Positions 37,640 to 47,579 are shown, counted from the first letter of the stretch. The stretch is DNA of 64,000 nucleotides from JBAXQQ01 sp037131695 (GCA_964638715.1 CAZWZF010000002.1:1-64000); one strand, 5' to 3'. Numbers and translations are program-made. Notes: generated from the letters alone by a model not told the origin.

Positions 37640-37857
37640 CTGACGGGCATAATTATAGCAATTCACCCGACTATGTCAAGAGTAAATCATGCTTTAATAC
37701 CCTAATAATTATAAACTGCAATAATTTTTATTTAATTATCATGGATAGACAGGATAAATTTAATATTTAGCAGTATGTTATTTTAAAGTCGATAGGGTTT
37801 CAGTATCTTTAGTGCATTTGCCAACGGGGGATTATCCCATAATTTTATAATTTTCAT

Positions 37858-38928
37858 TTATATATCCTTTTGCAGCCAATATTCCATAAAATCCCAAACT
37901 CTTGCGTTTGAATATTCATGGTCGGTATCATAATATTCTTCTTCCAATTTTTCCTCAGCGTTGAAAATGCTATATGCTTTGCGAATGGTATTTACAGCTT
38001 CTCGGGTAGATTGAATGGGGAATATACAGTCGCGCAATCCCTGATTGATAAGTAAAGGTCGGGGTGCGATTGAACATCCGATATCTGGAAGATCGGCAAT
38101 GTTTGCGGCATCAGGCATAAAGTTGTCTATGCAATGTGGAACCTGCATGAATGAGTTATATTTATTCATATAACCGCTTACGTTAACAACCTTTACTCTA
38201 TTATCTAATGAGGCAAGAAACAGCGCAACTAATCCTCCGCCTGAGATGCCGGATAAACCAATTTTTTGGGGATTCACTTCTGGCTGTAATGATAATAATG
38301 TCACCATTTGTATGGCATCATATACCCGCAAACCAGCCATTGTTGTGCCAAGATGAATAGCCCATTTTGTTGGCGTATCGCAGGGATTAGTTCCGGGGTA
38401 TTTGTTTAAAAAATCAAGATCGCGTCTGCGGCCAAATCCCAACAAGTCAAATGACAGGGTGACAAATCCGCGTCGCGCGGCAACCACGGGAAAGTTGTGG
38501 TGATAATCTTCTGTTGGATTTCCGGTACCATCAATGCCAACCATTGGATTCATTCCATCACCATGTCCATGTATACATAGAACTCCGGCAGCATTTTTTG
38601 CATTCTCTGGTATAAGCAGGATAAAAGGAATCGTCATTCCCAACGCTGTTTTTACCGTGCCCATCCGGTAATTTATCCCCGGCTCCCAAACGCCTTCATC
38701 GACAATCTTGGGAATCAAGGTTATCTCTTGTTGGGGAATGCCAAATTTTGTTTTGATTTTTGTCGTTAACCCACGCCGCCAGTTGTTGAAATCCCTGGTG
38801 CAAGTCGCATTAAACTCATGTCGCGGGGTAATCTTGTCCCACCATTTTTGAAGCATCGCCATCGGCTGATACGATTCATCATAAGGAAGATTAATCTTTT
38901 TCCAGTTATTTTTATTCATAGCAGTCAT
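37858..38928 (-). CDS. Alpha/beta hydrolase (acetyl-xylan-esterase-like)
   Basis: A 356-aa alpha/beta-hydrolase. The nucleophile elbow GLSGISGGG holds the catalytic serine. The acid is likely Asp in NQGLRDCIFP and the base His in YDTDHEYS near the C-terminus. The oxyanion region is CIHGHGDG. Large segments (VVAARRGFVTLSFDLLGFGRR) match the family annotated as acetyl xylan esterase or abhydrolase_7 in carbohydrate degraders. There is no signal peptide, so it acts in the cytoplasm, possibly deacetylating imported oligosaccharides. An internal ATG at 38919 is an alternative start. No operon partner is evident. Confidence 0.85.
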   Translation of the reverse strand: MTAMNKNNWKKINLPYDESYQPMAMLQKWWDKITPRHEFNATCTRDFNNWRRGLTTKIKTKFGIPQQEITLIPKIVDEGVWEPGINYRMGTVKTALGMTIPFILLIPENAKNAAGVLCIHGHGDGMNPMVGIDGTGNPTEDYHHNFPVVAARRGFVTLSFDLLGFGRRRDLDFLNKYPGTNPCDTPTKWAIHLGTTMAGLRVYDAIQMVTLLSLQPEVNPQKIGLSGISGGGLVALFLASLDNRVKVVNVSGYMNKYNSFMQVPHCIDNFMPDAANIADLPDIGCSIAPRPLLINQGLRDCIFPIQSTREAVNTIRKAYSIFNAEEKLEEEYYDTDHEYSNARVWDFMEYWLQKDI

Positions 38929-39418
38929 TTTACCTCAATAAAAAATTTATAATGGGAGATTTGCACCATAGTATTCTAAATATCTTTTCATTTTATAAAA
39001 TTGGTTTATATAAGAATTGTAAAAATATATAGTCACCGTGTGGAAAGGGACGCAAGTCCGGCGTATTTCCCCAAATTTATCATTATTAGCATTAGCACCT
39101 GCCAATCAGGATATTAATGTTTCCGGAGATATCTTTAATGTAAATCGAGCCGGACTTGCGTCTCTTTCCACACAGTGACTGATTATTTATAACCCTACCA
39201 TTTGCAATTTGCCATTTGCAATTTACAATTTCTCTCTTCTCTCTAAGCATATCTTCCGGGTACAGGCACGAATACTGTGTTTGCTGGTAATTGAAAGTAT
39301 GTTGATAGCTGCAGTATTCAAGTTCAGTACTGAGTTCACCGAAGTGCAGTCCCCTTATCCAGCCATCCTTCCTATTAATCACCTTCACTAACATTTATAA
39401 TTTGCCATTTGCCATTTC
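38929..39418. other. 490-nt gene-free region with repeats
   Basis: It holds a pair of inverted 32-bp repeats (39031-39062 and 39149-39180). Short direct repeats built from ATTTGC(A/C)ATTT units lie at about 39195-39235 and again at 39397-39420, abutting the stop codon of the large propeller gene. No convincing gene is present; the small open frames here are made partly of repeat sequence. Confidence 0.6.
39031..39180. repeat. Inverted-repeat element (MITE- or REPIN-like)
   Basis: Two 32-bp arms (39031-39062 and 39149-39180) are inverted copies differing at two positions. Each reads GTGTGGAAAG(G/A)GACGCAAG in its core and ends in TCCGGC at its inner edge. They flank 86 nt with no gene. This could be a miniature transposable element or a pair of REP units; no target-site duplication is clear. 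Confidence 0.7.
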
Positions 39419-42400
39419 TCATTCTCTAACTGTCGTCGTAAACAATTCAACTGTTCCATTAGTTGATGATATCGAGATGTTTGCATCTGCGGAATCGCCG
39501 ACGGCAGTGTTTGATCCGGCTGCTACTTCGACACGCAGGTAGAACTTTTTGCCCGGGTCGACAAATGGGGTTGTGTATGTGCTGCCGCTGGTGAATATTT
39601 TGCGGGTTATATTGTTGGCGCGCATGTCGGTAATATTCATTTTCCAGCCTTTCAATGTACTGTCAGATGGTAGAACAGCAGAATCTGAAATAGTGAATTG
39701 CGATTTTACATTTCCGCGATTTGTGATTACCACATAATAACTCGCGCTATTTCGTATCTTTGCTCCCTGGGTAATCGGGTTCTGATTGTTGTTATCGCCA
39801 GGATTCATTGTGATAGGAGTGCTGGATAATGATTTACTGTAAATATTCACATCAAATAAATTTGACTGTGTAACGGCTGGTGCAGTTTTAAATAATGATA
39901 CATGCGACCATTCGCTCCAATGATATTGGCTGGCTGGCAGGGCAAGGTCTGAGTCTGTAGCCCGCACTCGCCAATAATATGTGGTATCATCGGCCAATGT
40001 GCCAAGATTATCGTTGGGGTTAGTTACAAAATTATCAAACTCAAGATTGCGGAAATCGGCATCAGTTGACACCTGTATCTGGTATCCGGTAGATGTGCTG
40101 GGCGATGACCAGCTTAACGGGCCAGATATGATGGCGTTGTTGGCTGGTGATGTTAATATGGGACGGGTGAATACTGGTTCAGTAGTAATTGTTTTAAATG
40201 CGCGCGCAATTACTGTATCAAAAGAAGAATTTAAATTCTTAGATTTTCCGGTAATAGACAAGTAAGATGAACCAGTTGTACCGGGTAAAGTTGATAACGC
40301 TATATCTTCAGATGCGCCTGCTGTTAAAGTGATGGAATGGCCAGTTATTGATGACATCTCGGCAGAAATATCAGTTCCAGTTGCATTGACGAAGGTATGT
40401 TTCCATCCGTTGACTCCGTTATTGCTGATTAATGTGATCACATCATCTGATGTTCCATTATTTGTCACGGTTATGGTGTATGTCGCCGGTACTGTTGTCG
40501 ACGCGCCCAGCATAACCCATTGCGTGTAACCTGATACGTCATAAACATCTGTTCCTACGGTTGCTCCATTTGCCGGGGTGATGGATAAATCAGGCCGGTA
40601 TTGATAGGTAATCGGGGTGGTGACAGTTGTAAACATATACACTTGCGACCACGCACCGGTATTACCATTATTATCGACTGCCTGTAGCCGCCAGTAATAG
40701 GCTGCTCCCGGGGTCAATCCGGTGGTACTGGCATTAATAGATGTAATATTATTTTCCTGCATATTTACGACAAATTGAGCATCGTCAGCTAATTGCATAT
40801 TATAACTTACTGCATTTAATACCGCGTTCCAATTAAACTTCGTTGGAATTGGTACATTAATCGAATTATTTGCCGGTAAATATAATGCCGGTGCGGCTAA
40901 TGTCGGGGTGTTGCCGCCCGGAAGAATAGAAAAGTTAGCTGCGCTCTGGTTAGTTACCTGTAAATTGGCGACGGCACTTATTCTTACCTGGTAATCAGTA
41001 CCGGTTGCCTGGTTTTGCGGAATAGCCCAATTATACGTACCGCTATCAGGAATACCCGCGGCTATTACGCTATTTATAACGCCATTTTTCAACAGTTCTA
41101 TTTTTACATTGCCGGGGTTTCCAGTGGATGACCAGGTAACAGGGTGGGTGCTGTTTTGCAGCCACTGTTCGCTGCCAAGTGGACTGGTAATGAAGATCGT
41201 TGCTGTCGGTGTTCCAGCAATAATTTCAAAATCCCCAGCACTCTGGCTGTTGATGGTGTTGTTTGTTACTGCGCTTATTTTTACCTGGTAATCTGTGCCA
41301 ATGGTTTGAGTAGCTGGTATATTCCAATTATAGGAACCAGTATTCGCAACATTCGGCGCGATGGTACTGTTTAGAATACCGCCTTTGAATAGTTCTATTT
41401 TAATATTTCCAGGAGTTCCGGTTGATGTCCATGTGATGGGATTAGTTGTTCCTTGCGTCAATTGTTCACTGCCGTTAGGTGAAGTGATAGATATGGTAGC
41501 GTTATTATTCGTTCCGGCAGTAATAGCAAAATCTGCTGCACTTTGAGATGTAATTGTTGCATCTGATACCGCGCTTATTTTTACTTGGTAATCAGTACCA
41601 GTTGCTTGAGTAGCAAGAATATTCCAATTGAATGAACCGGTATCAGATGTGTTTGTAGAAATTGTATTATTAAGAATACCGCCTTTGAATAATTCAATTT
41701 TCACATTGCCTGGGTTGCCGGTAGAAGTCCAGGTGACAGGGTTTGCGCTACCAACTTGAAACTGTTCACCGCCATTAGGGGAGGTTAGAGTAAGAGTGTG
41801 ATTAGTAGTAATACCTTTGCCAATGGCGTAAAGTTTGAAGTCATCAGATCCAATGTAGAGGATGCCGTCTGCGCCGATTGCTGGACTGGAATACACTGGT
41901 CCACCTGTAGTAAATGTCCATTTTTGCGTACCGTTAGTGTTGAGCGCATAGGTTTTCTTATCTTCAGACCCGACGTAGATGATACCGTCTGCGCCGATTG
42001 CAGGGATTGATGATACAATGCCCCCTGTGATAAAAAACCATTTTTTTGTGCCATCAGGATTTATAGCGTAGACATTTTTATCGTTGGATCCTATATAAAT
42101 GGTACCATCAGTACCAATGGACGGACTGGAAGCCACTGGTCCCCCAGTAGTAAATGACCATTTTTGTGTGCCATCAGTGTTAATCGCATAGACATTGTTG
42201 TCTCTAGACCCAACATAAATGGTACCATCCGTACTGATGGCTGGGCTGGAAGTTACAGCGTCTCTGGTGATGAATACCCATTTTTGTGTGCCATCAGGAT
42301 TGAGAGCGTAGACATTATTATCGCAGGATCCTATATAAATTGTACCGTTTGGGCTTATGGCTGGGCTGGAACTCACAGTGAATCCGGTGGTGAAGCTCCA

Positions 42401-42928
42401 TTTAAGTGTGCCGTCGGGATTGAGTGCGTAAACTTTTTTATCTTGATCTTCGGATCCAAAGTAGATTGTACCGTCTGAGCCGATGGCTGGGCAGGAATAA
42501 ACAGAGTCACCTGTGGTGAAGGTCCATTTAAGACTGCCATCGGAGTTGAGTGCATAGAGATTATGATCATATGATCCTACATAAATAGTGCCATCCACGC
42601 CAAGAGTCGGACTGCAGTATACACCGTCCCCTGTGGTAAATTTCCATTTTTGTGTGCCGTCAGGATTTATCGCGTAAACATTTTTATCACCGATTCCAGA
42701 AGACCCGACGTAGATTGTGCCGTCTGAGCCGATGGCTGGACTGGAATAAACTGGCATCATAGTTTTAAATTCCCATTTCAATGCCGAAGTCGATGGACCG
42801 ACATAAGGACTGCGTCCGGTATGTTGAATATCATGCCCTCGTACAGGCCATGCACTATTCGCCAATTGCGCCAGCGAAATGGCAACTACAAAAATTATGA
42901 GTGCAAGAATCGGAATTATTTTTCGCAT
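39419..42928 (-). CDS. Giant secreted protein: PQQ-like propeller, Kre9-type Ig domains, FN3-like repeats
   Basis: A 1169-aa exported protein with GGAGGT upstream. Signal peptide: 1-26. About nine ~40-residue propeller blades follow (50-370), each of the form GTIYVGS.DNNVYALNPDGT then QKWSFTTG. Three ~90-residue Ig-like domains (about 375-645) start with ITSPNGSEQ and contain WTSTGTPGNIKIELFK, the pattern of the Kre9/KNH family. Then comes an FN3-like domain, a beta-domain shared with the C10 proteases (about 750-890), another FN3-like domain, and a second copy of the shared beta-domain (about 1000-1169). It is probably a surface or outer-membrane-associated binding protein. The near-identical blades show recent internal duplication. 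Confidence 0.87.
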   Translation of the reverse strand: MRKIIPILALIIFVVAISLAQLANSAWPVRGHDIQHTGRSPYVGPSTSALKWEFKTMMPVYSSPAIGSDGTIYVGSSGIGDKNVYAINPDGTQKWKFTTGDGVYCSPTLGVDGTIYVGSYDHNLYALNSDGSLKWTFTTGDSVYSCPAIGSDGTIYFGSEDQDKKVYALNPDGTLKWSFTTGFTVSSSPAISPNGTIYIGSCDNNVYALNPDGTQKWVFITRDAVTSSPAISTDGTIYVGSRDNNVYAINTDGTQKWSFTTGGPVASSPSIGTDGTIYIGSNDKNVYAINPDGTKKWFFITGGIVSSIPAIGADGIIYVGSEDKKTYALNTNGTQKWTFTTGGPVYSSPAIGADGILYIGSDDFKLYAIGKGITTNHTLTLTSPNGGEQFQVGSANPVTWTSTGNPGNVKIELFKGGILNNTISTNTSDTGSFNWNILATQATGTDYQVKISAVSDATITSQSAADFAITAGTNNNATISITSPNGSEQLTQGTTNPITWTSTGTPGNIKIELFKGGILNSTIAPNVANTGSYNWNIPATQTIGTDYQVKISAVTNNTINSQSAGDFEIIAGTPTATIFITSPLGSEQWLQNSTHPVTWSSTGNPGNVKIELLKNGVINSVIAAGIPDSGTYNWAIPQNQATGTDYQVRISAVANLQVTNQSAANFSILPGGNTPTLAAPALYLPANNSINVPIPTKFNWNAVLNAVSYNMQLADDAQFVVNMQENNITSINASTTGLTPGAAYYWRLQAVDNNGNTGAWSQVYMFTTVTTPITYQYRPDLSITPANGATVGTDVYDVSGYTQWVMLGASTTVPATYTITVTNNGTSDDVITLISNNGVNGWKHTFVNATGTDISAEMSSITGHSITLTAGASEDIALSTLPGTTGSSYLSITGKSKNLNSSFDTVIARAFKTITTEPVFTRPILTSPANNAIISGPLSWSSPSTSTGYQIQVSTDADFRNLEFDNFVTNPNDNLGTLADDTTYYWRVRATDSDLALPASQYHWSEWSHVSLFKTAPAVTQSNLFDVNIYSKSLSSTPITMNPGDNNNQNPITQGAKIRNSASYYVVITNRGNVKSQFTISDSAVLPSDSTLKGWKMNITDMRANNITRKIFTSGSTYTTPFVDPGKKFYLRVEVAAGSNTAVGDSADANISISSTNGTVELFTTTVRE

Positions 42929-43059
42929 GTTTACCTCCTTAAGTGTTAATCCACACTTAGCAAATAATGATAAGTCAAAGAGTATATTCCTTAAAAAACA
43001 TATCTTTTCTGACCTATTATAAATATAGTTTATTTAAGGAATAATTATATAATATTATA

Positions 43060-44166
43060 TTAAATAGTGTATTTATTGAAATTGCGATTTTTTAATTCGT
43101 ACAAGTAAGTGTATGGATTTTCACGTAATATTTTTTTCCTTTTAGTGTTAAAATTGACTGCGGATATAATAACCGATATCCCAATGCTTGCCCCAAATGC
43201 TATTGGAACAGGTAGACCAAGCTGTATAGATGGTAAAGCAATTGTATTTGTTGTAGTTGCAGTTACTATAAGAAAACTATGTAACCAGTTGATAGAATGT
43301 TCCTTTAATCCAATTTTTAAATCGTTAATTGAGGGGTTAATTTTATTGATAACTATATCTCTCATGTTTTGTAGAAGTGCTTCATATGGTTGTTCAACAT
43401 CAAGTGACTTAGTTAACTTATCAATCTCTACTCTAAATCTTGCCAACTCATCTGAATGGTCACGTCTAAATCGGAGGATACTTGCAACTGACGTTTCAGG
43501 ATCAATATTGATATCTTTAAGTATAATACTTGCTAGACATCCTGAAGAAACTAATTTATTCACAGTGTTTATAGATTTATTTCGTAGTTGTCTACCATCT
43601 GGGTAACAACGGTTATCATTTGTTGTAACGTAAGAATCAAGTCGTGTCAAGTTAGAAAGTGAGTTGGAAAGTGGAGAATCTGTAAGAAGTCCAACGCCTA
43701 TTTTTTCTGAAATGTTTTTAGCTAGTAGAGTCATGTAGTAGTTTGAAAACTGCGAATTTACACGGTAGAATCCATCATGCTTATTATTATTAAAAATTTT
43801 ATTAGTAATTTTCAATAGTGAATTGGAATTATCGAAAAGTTTTTTTACTTCATGTGGTAACTTCTCTGGATGAATATAGTCGCCCTTAGTATAATGGTCA
43901 TTAAAAATTGCTAATGCTTCTGGTGAATCCAAATAGTTGATAACATCATCTGAAATAGATTCAATCTCTGGCATTCCTGAATTAACATAATAAGGGAGTA
44001 ACAAACCTTCATCTTCAAAAGCTTTTGTTGTATAGTTGTTATAGGGTTTTTCTAAAGAAGAAGGAACGATAGTTTGTATGGTATCCCAAAAGAGCATAGC
44101 GTTCTTAAGCCATTGTTCATTCGAAATATCAATAGCAGGATAATATAGTGCTTTTGTAAATGCCAT
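43060..44166 (-). CDS. Protein of unknown function, possibly DUF6236-like
   Basis: A 368-aa protein starting at 44166 (MAFTKALYYPAIDI), where TGAGGTT is well placed; a slightly longer start at 44178 would consume that site. The N-terminus ALYYPAIDISNEQWLKNAML resembles the accessory family DUF6236, an assignment from memory and tentative. A hydrophobic segment at about 312-342 suggests one or two membrane helices near the C-terminus. The composition is Asn/Ser/Lys-rich and unlike the tidy flanking genes. It stands alone, with 131-135 nt gaps on both sides, as expected of a laterally acquired gene. Function is unknown. Confidence 0.6.
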   Translation of the reverse strand: MAFTKALYYPAIDISNEQWLKNAMLFWDTIQTIVPSSLEKPYNNYTTKAFEDEGLLLPYYVNSGMPEIESISDDVINYLDSPEALAIFNDHYTKGDYIHPEKLPHEVKKLFDNSNSLLKITNKIFNNNKHDGFYRVNSQFSNYYMTLLAKNISEKIGVGLLTDSPLSNSLSNLTRLDSYVTTNDNRCYPDGRQLRNKSINTVNKLVSSGCLASIILKDINIDPETSVASILRFRRDHSDELARFRVEIDKLTKSLDVEQPYEALLQNMRDIVINKINPSINDLKIGLKEHSINWLHSFLIVTATTTNTIALPSIQLGLPVPIAFGASIGISVIISAVNFNTKRKKILRENPYTYLYELKNRNFNKYTI

Positions 44167-44301
44167 CAGTAACCTCATTCAGAATTATTTTTAAATTTTA
44201 ATCTTATACTAATACCATTGATATTTTATGTTAATAATTTCTCCACCAATGTTATAAACCCTCTATTGATTTGTCAATAGAAAACTGTATGAATAGATAT
44301 A

Positions 44302-45636
44302 TTATTCCAATCTCATTTCAATACCGAACCATGCTGATTCAGTTGCACGGGAATATATTATTTTATAATTCATGCAATCAAGGCTGTATTTTAATTTAAT
44401 TTGAGTATCATTTGATTTTCCGTTGTTCAGGTCTTGTATATTAGTATAGCCAATGCGCCAGGGGCTTTTTCTCCAGATATTAAATTCGATTCCGGTTTCC
44501 AGTTCATCTTTTAAAAGATTGCGGTCAAAAAAGAAAGGGCTGCCGCCGCTGTCATGCTGGTGCTTGTAGGCTGCTTTCCAATAAAATCCTTCGTCTTTCT
44601 TTTTATCCAATGTAAATCGAACGTAATTTGTCCCGCGGGTTAACCCCGGGTAATAGAACTTTTGGGCTGCCATTTCTAATTTTACCGCGGTATCGCCAAT
44701 TATTTTGCGTGGACTGTCTAAAAGTAGTATTCCGTCTCCACGGGTAGAATGAATGCCGGATAGGTATTCAACGTAATCGCCGTAGTTTGCCTTGCCGGTT
44801 AATTTCCATTGCCCGGCTAATTTGAATACCCTTATTTTGGGTAAAGTTAATGAATACTCGGGTAATTTGCTATAGGTTTGATTTCGATATATTCCGCCTG
44901 CGATATTGTATTGTGAATCTTTGCGATAATCAGCAGTTACAGATACTGTAGGGTTTATACCAGCAAGTTTAAGGGGAGTTTTATAAGTTAATGTTTCCGA
45001 TCCGCGCAGGATATCTCCCGTTCCATACCTGATTGTCGTTTCAGATTTCAGATTGTCAACAATTTTATATGGTAACGCTGTTTCAATAAACATTCCATCC
45101 AGCCTGCTGTATCCGGGAATAATTGGAAGAATCTCTTTTTGTTCATCATTAACATTAATTTTATACTCGGTAGATGTTGTAAGGGAAATACCGAATATCT
45201 TCAATCCGACTTTATCAAGATATAATTCCGTGTGGTCTGGAGACAGATTTAGATTATTAACAATAAAACAATAATGCGGATTTTTATTTTTGCAGGTTGT
45301 TACTGTCCCGGAATGCAGATTTGCACCGCCATCCTCGGAAATCATAATTACAGTTCCGGTGATGTAAAAAGGCTTTACGTAGCCGCTTGCATTATGCAAT
45401 TCGCCATTAAAAGATTTCTCATATTTCATAAATAGCGAATCAGCAGCAAAATAGTTGTCGATATCTTTTATCATTACTTTGCCATCAGCCTTGATAATTT
45501 TGTTTTTGCTGTCTAATTCAACTGAATCTGCGGTTATTGAATAGGTGTCGTTTTTTATATACGCGCGTTCATCATCCTGGGCAAATGCGAAATGCAGGAT
45601 AGCGAGTAATATTATAATATAGGTGTATCTTATCAC
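44302..45636 (-). CDS. OstA/LptD-like outer-membrane protein
   Basis: A 444-aa exported protein. I place a GTG start at 45636, one base after the stop of the upstream gene, with AGGA 4 nt before it; this gives a clean signal peptide ending FAFAQ. The first ~150 mature residues are an OstA/LptA-type beta-jellyroll (YSITADSVELDSKNKIIKAD, then YFAADSLFMKYEK), which in LptA, LptC and LptD carries lipopolysaccharide across the periplasm. The rest has alternating amphipathic strands consistent with part of a beta-barrel, ending in an aromatic/hydrophobic strand. It is shorter than E. coli LptD (~780 aa). A role in LPS or other lipid export is likely but not proven. Confidence 0.72.
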   Translation of the reverse strand: MIRYTYIIILLAILHFAFAQDDERAYIKNDTYSITADSVELDSKNKIIKADGKVMIKDIDNYFAADSLFMKYEKSFNGELHNASGYVKPFYITGTVIMISEDGGANLHSGTVTTCKNKNPHYCFIVNNLNLSPDHTELYLDKVGLKIFGISLTTSTEYKINVNDEQKEILPIIPGYSRLDGMFIETALPYKIVDNLKSETTIRYGTGDILRGSETLTYKTPLKLAGINPTVSVTADYRKDSQYNIAGGIYRNQTYSKLPEYSLTLPKIRVFKLAGQWKLTGKANYGDYVEYLSGIHSTRGDGILLLDSPRKIIGDTAVKLEMAAQKFYYPGLTRGTNYVRFTLDKKKDEGFYWKAAYKHQHDSGGSPFFFDRNLLKDELETGIEFNIWRKSPWRIGYTNIQDLNNGKSNDTQIKLKYSLDCMNYKIIYSRATESAWFGIEMRLE

Positions 45637-45637
45637 G

Positions 45638-47014
45638 TTATCCTGTGGCTGTATCTTCAGCGTTGTCATCATCCAGGGTCAGTATATATTTAATTTCAAC
45701 ACGGCTAACCCTGTTGCCATCCATTTCTAAAACTTTAATTTTGTATTGCCCGGTGGTCACTTCTTCGCCGGCTTCGGGTATTTTGCCAAATGCCCAATAT
45801 GCGAAACCGCCGACAGTATCGCAACTCTCTTCACAGCTTACTTTCTGCCCCATTTCTTCTTCAAGATCAGCCATGGGCAGTCTGCCATCTACATTGTAGA
45901 TATCATCAGCTATTTTAATAATCCATTCCTGTTCAACCGGCTCAAACTCATCGGGAAGGTCGCCGACGATCTCTTCCAGCAAATCATATATGGTAACCAA
46001 CCCGGCAGTACCGCCGTATTCATCTACGATAATCGCTATATGCTGGCGTTCCTTTTGCATTTGCCGCAATAGATTCATCACCTGCACACTTTCCGGCACC
46101 ATTAAGACAGGTCGGATAATATCCTGCAGGTTAGCTTTTTTGCTTCCTTGGTAAAGGGCAAACATATCTTTGGTATGGATAAATCCGATGATATTATCAG
46201 CATCTTCATGCATTATCGGATATCTGGTATGACCGCCTTCCATAGCGATACGTATATTTTCTGTTAATGTTTCATCAATATCCAATATTATCATATCAGT
46301 TCTGTGCGCCATTACCTGACGTGCCAGCCGATGCCCGAAGTCAAATACATTATCCAATAATTCAGCTTGCGCCTCGCCAAGTTCGCCGCCATTGCCATGA
46401 CCACTTGCATTAATAATCATCCTTAATTCTTCTTCAGAATGTACTACTTCATGATGGTCTGCAATTTTAATTCCCAATAATTTTAAAGTACCATTTGAAG
46501 CAAGGTTAAGCAAAAAAATGAAAGGTTTAAATAACCACATAATTAATTTCATCGGTTTTGCAACAGCCATGGTTATTTTTTCAGCACTTTGAATTGCAAT
46601 CATTTTTGGTGCCTGTTCACCAAATACTATATGAAGAGTAGTTATTGTTAAAAATGCTATGATAAAAGCGATAACTTTAATTACGGTGTTTTCTGAAGAG
46701 ATGTTTGGGTTTTTAATGAAGTAGTTAAATATTGGCATCACAATTCTATCTGCAATAGCAGGTTCACCTATCCATCCTAAACCAAGGCTGGCAAGAGTTA
46801 TGCCAAGTTGAGCGGCTGAAAGGTAGGAATCGATATGTTTTAATATTTCATTAACCTGAATCGCGGTAAGATTACCTTCGTCTGCCAACTCACGTATCCT
46901 GGTGACGCGAACCTTTACAATGGCAAATTCAGTGGCAACAAAAAATCCGTTGAGGATTATGAGCGCAACGGTAAGCGCAAGCAGCAATATTGTTTGTAAT
47001 AAATGTGGGTCCAT
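45638..47014 (-). CDS. CNNM/CorC-type membrane protein with CBS domains (HlyC/CorC family)
   Basis: A 458-aa protein. The N-terminal CNNM (DUF21) transmembrane domain covers about 1-200: NGFFVATEFAIVKVRVTRI and LGITLASLGLGWIGEPAI are hallmarks. A CBS pair covers about 215-345 (MAHRTDMIILDIDETL to HIAIIVDEYGGTAGLVT), and a CorC_HlyC domain about 360-445 (VDGRLPMADLEEEMG, VGGFAYWAFGKIPEAGEEV). Proteins of this family transport or sense Mg2+/Na+; the older name haemolysin C is misleading. It is transcribed with the OstA-like gene, only 1 nt apart. Confidence 0.93.
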   Translation of the reverse strand: MDPHLLQTILLLALTVALIILNGFFVATEFAIVKVRVTRIRELADEGNLTAIQVNEILKHIDSYLSAAQLGITLASLGLGWIGEPAIADRIVMPIFNYFIKNPNISSENTVIKVIAFIIAFLTITTLHIVFGEQAPKMIAIQSAEKITMAVAKPMKLIMWLFKPFIFLLNLASNGTLKLLGIKIADHHEVVHSEEELRMIINASGHGNGGELGEAQAELLDNVFDFGHRLARQVMAHRTDMIILDIDETLTENIRIAMEGGHTRYPIMHEDADNIIGFIHTKDMFALYQGSKKANLQDIIRPVLMVPESVQVMNLLRQMQKERQHIAIIVDEYGGTAGLVTIYDLLEEIVGDLPDEFEPVEQEWIIKIADDIYNVDGRLPMADLEEEMGQKVSCEESCDTVGGFAYWAFGKIPEAGEEVTTGQYKIKVLEMDGNRVSRVEIKYILTLDDDNAEDTATG

Positions 47015-47334
47015 ATCTATTAATACCGTTAATAGTTAGCGGTATATGTTAATTACCTCGTGATAAATTATATCATGCTAACCACGTAAAATTCAAGAAT
47101 TTAATCAAATCTGCCAACTATTTGAAAATTTTATATTTATACTGCTCTCAATATTTATCTTTACTCATTGACAGTTACGCTTTCTGACATTACAATCGAC
47201 TTCGTCAGTAATTAAATTTCAGGGTTAGTCAGTTAGCTGTTAAATCTGAATAAAGAAAATCATGAATTCAGAATTGAAAATTTAATAAAAGTAACTAATT
47301 TACTTGGGTTAATGTGAAATTATGGTTTCGTTAT

Positions 47335-47500
47335 GACTCCAGCGGAGTCAAATATATATAGAACATTGTGAAAGGCATGAAAATCGACCCCAGTGCGGGT
47401 CGCATATAATTGCCGACAATGTGCCTGTTTATATGCGACCCGCGCCGGGGTCGGGTTCAATTGGATGGATTTATCTATAATTATGCGACCCCGCTGTTTA
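47335..47500. repeat. REP/REPIN-like palindrome cluster
   Basis: Four GC-rich units sit here. GACTCC-AGC-GGAGTC occupies 47335-47349. Two 24-bp arms (47385-47408 and 47430-47453) are inverted copies with two differences, and each arm is itself a CGACCC...GGGTCG palindrome. A partial unit GCGACCCCGCTG follows at 47485. Two REP units in inverted orientation form a REPIN. No transposase lies in the window. Confidence 0.7.
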
Positions 47501-47579
47501 GGCGATATAAAAACATGAGAACTTTCTTGTATCTGAAATTTCTATTAAAAATTATCTGAAAACTGAAAACTAAACACTT

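Noticed and set aside
39092..39394. 100-aa minus-strand ORF between the hydrolase and the propeller gene
   Set aside because: It is built partly from the inverted repeat arm and ATTTGC-type repeats, has no convincing ribosome-binding site, and resembles no protein I know.
41800..42780. Regular ~120-bp tandem repeat resembling a repeat array
   Set aside because: It is simply the coding sequence of the beta-propeller blades of the 1169-aa protein, not a CRISPR or satellite.
44263..44280. CTATTGA/TCAATAG hairpin between the unknown gene and the OstA-like gene
   Set aside because: Short, AT-rich, and without a T-run on either strand; not a convincing terminator.
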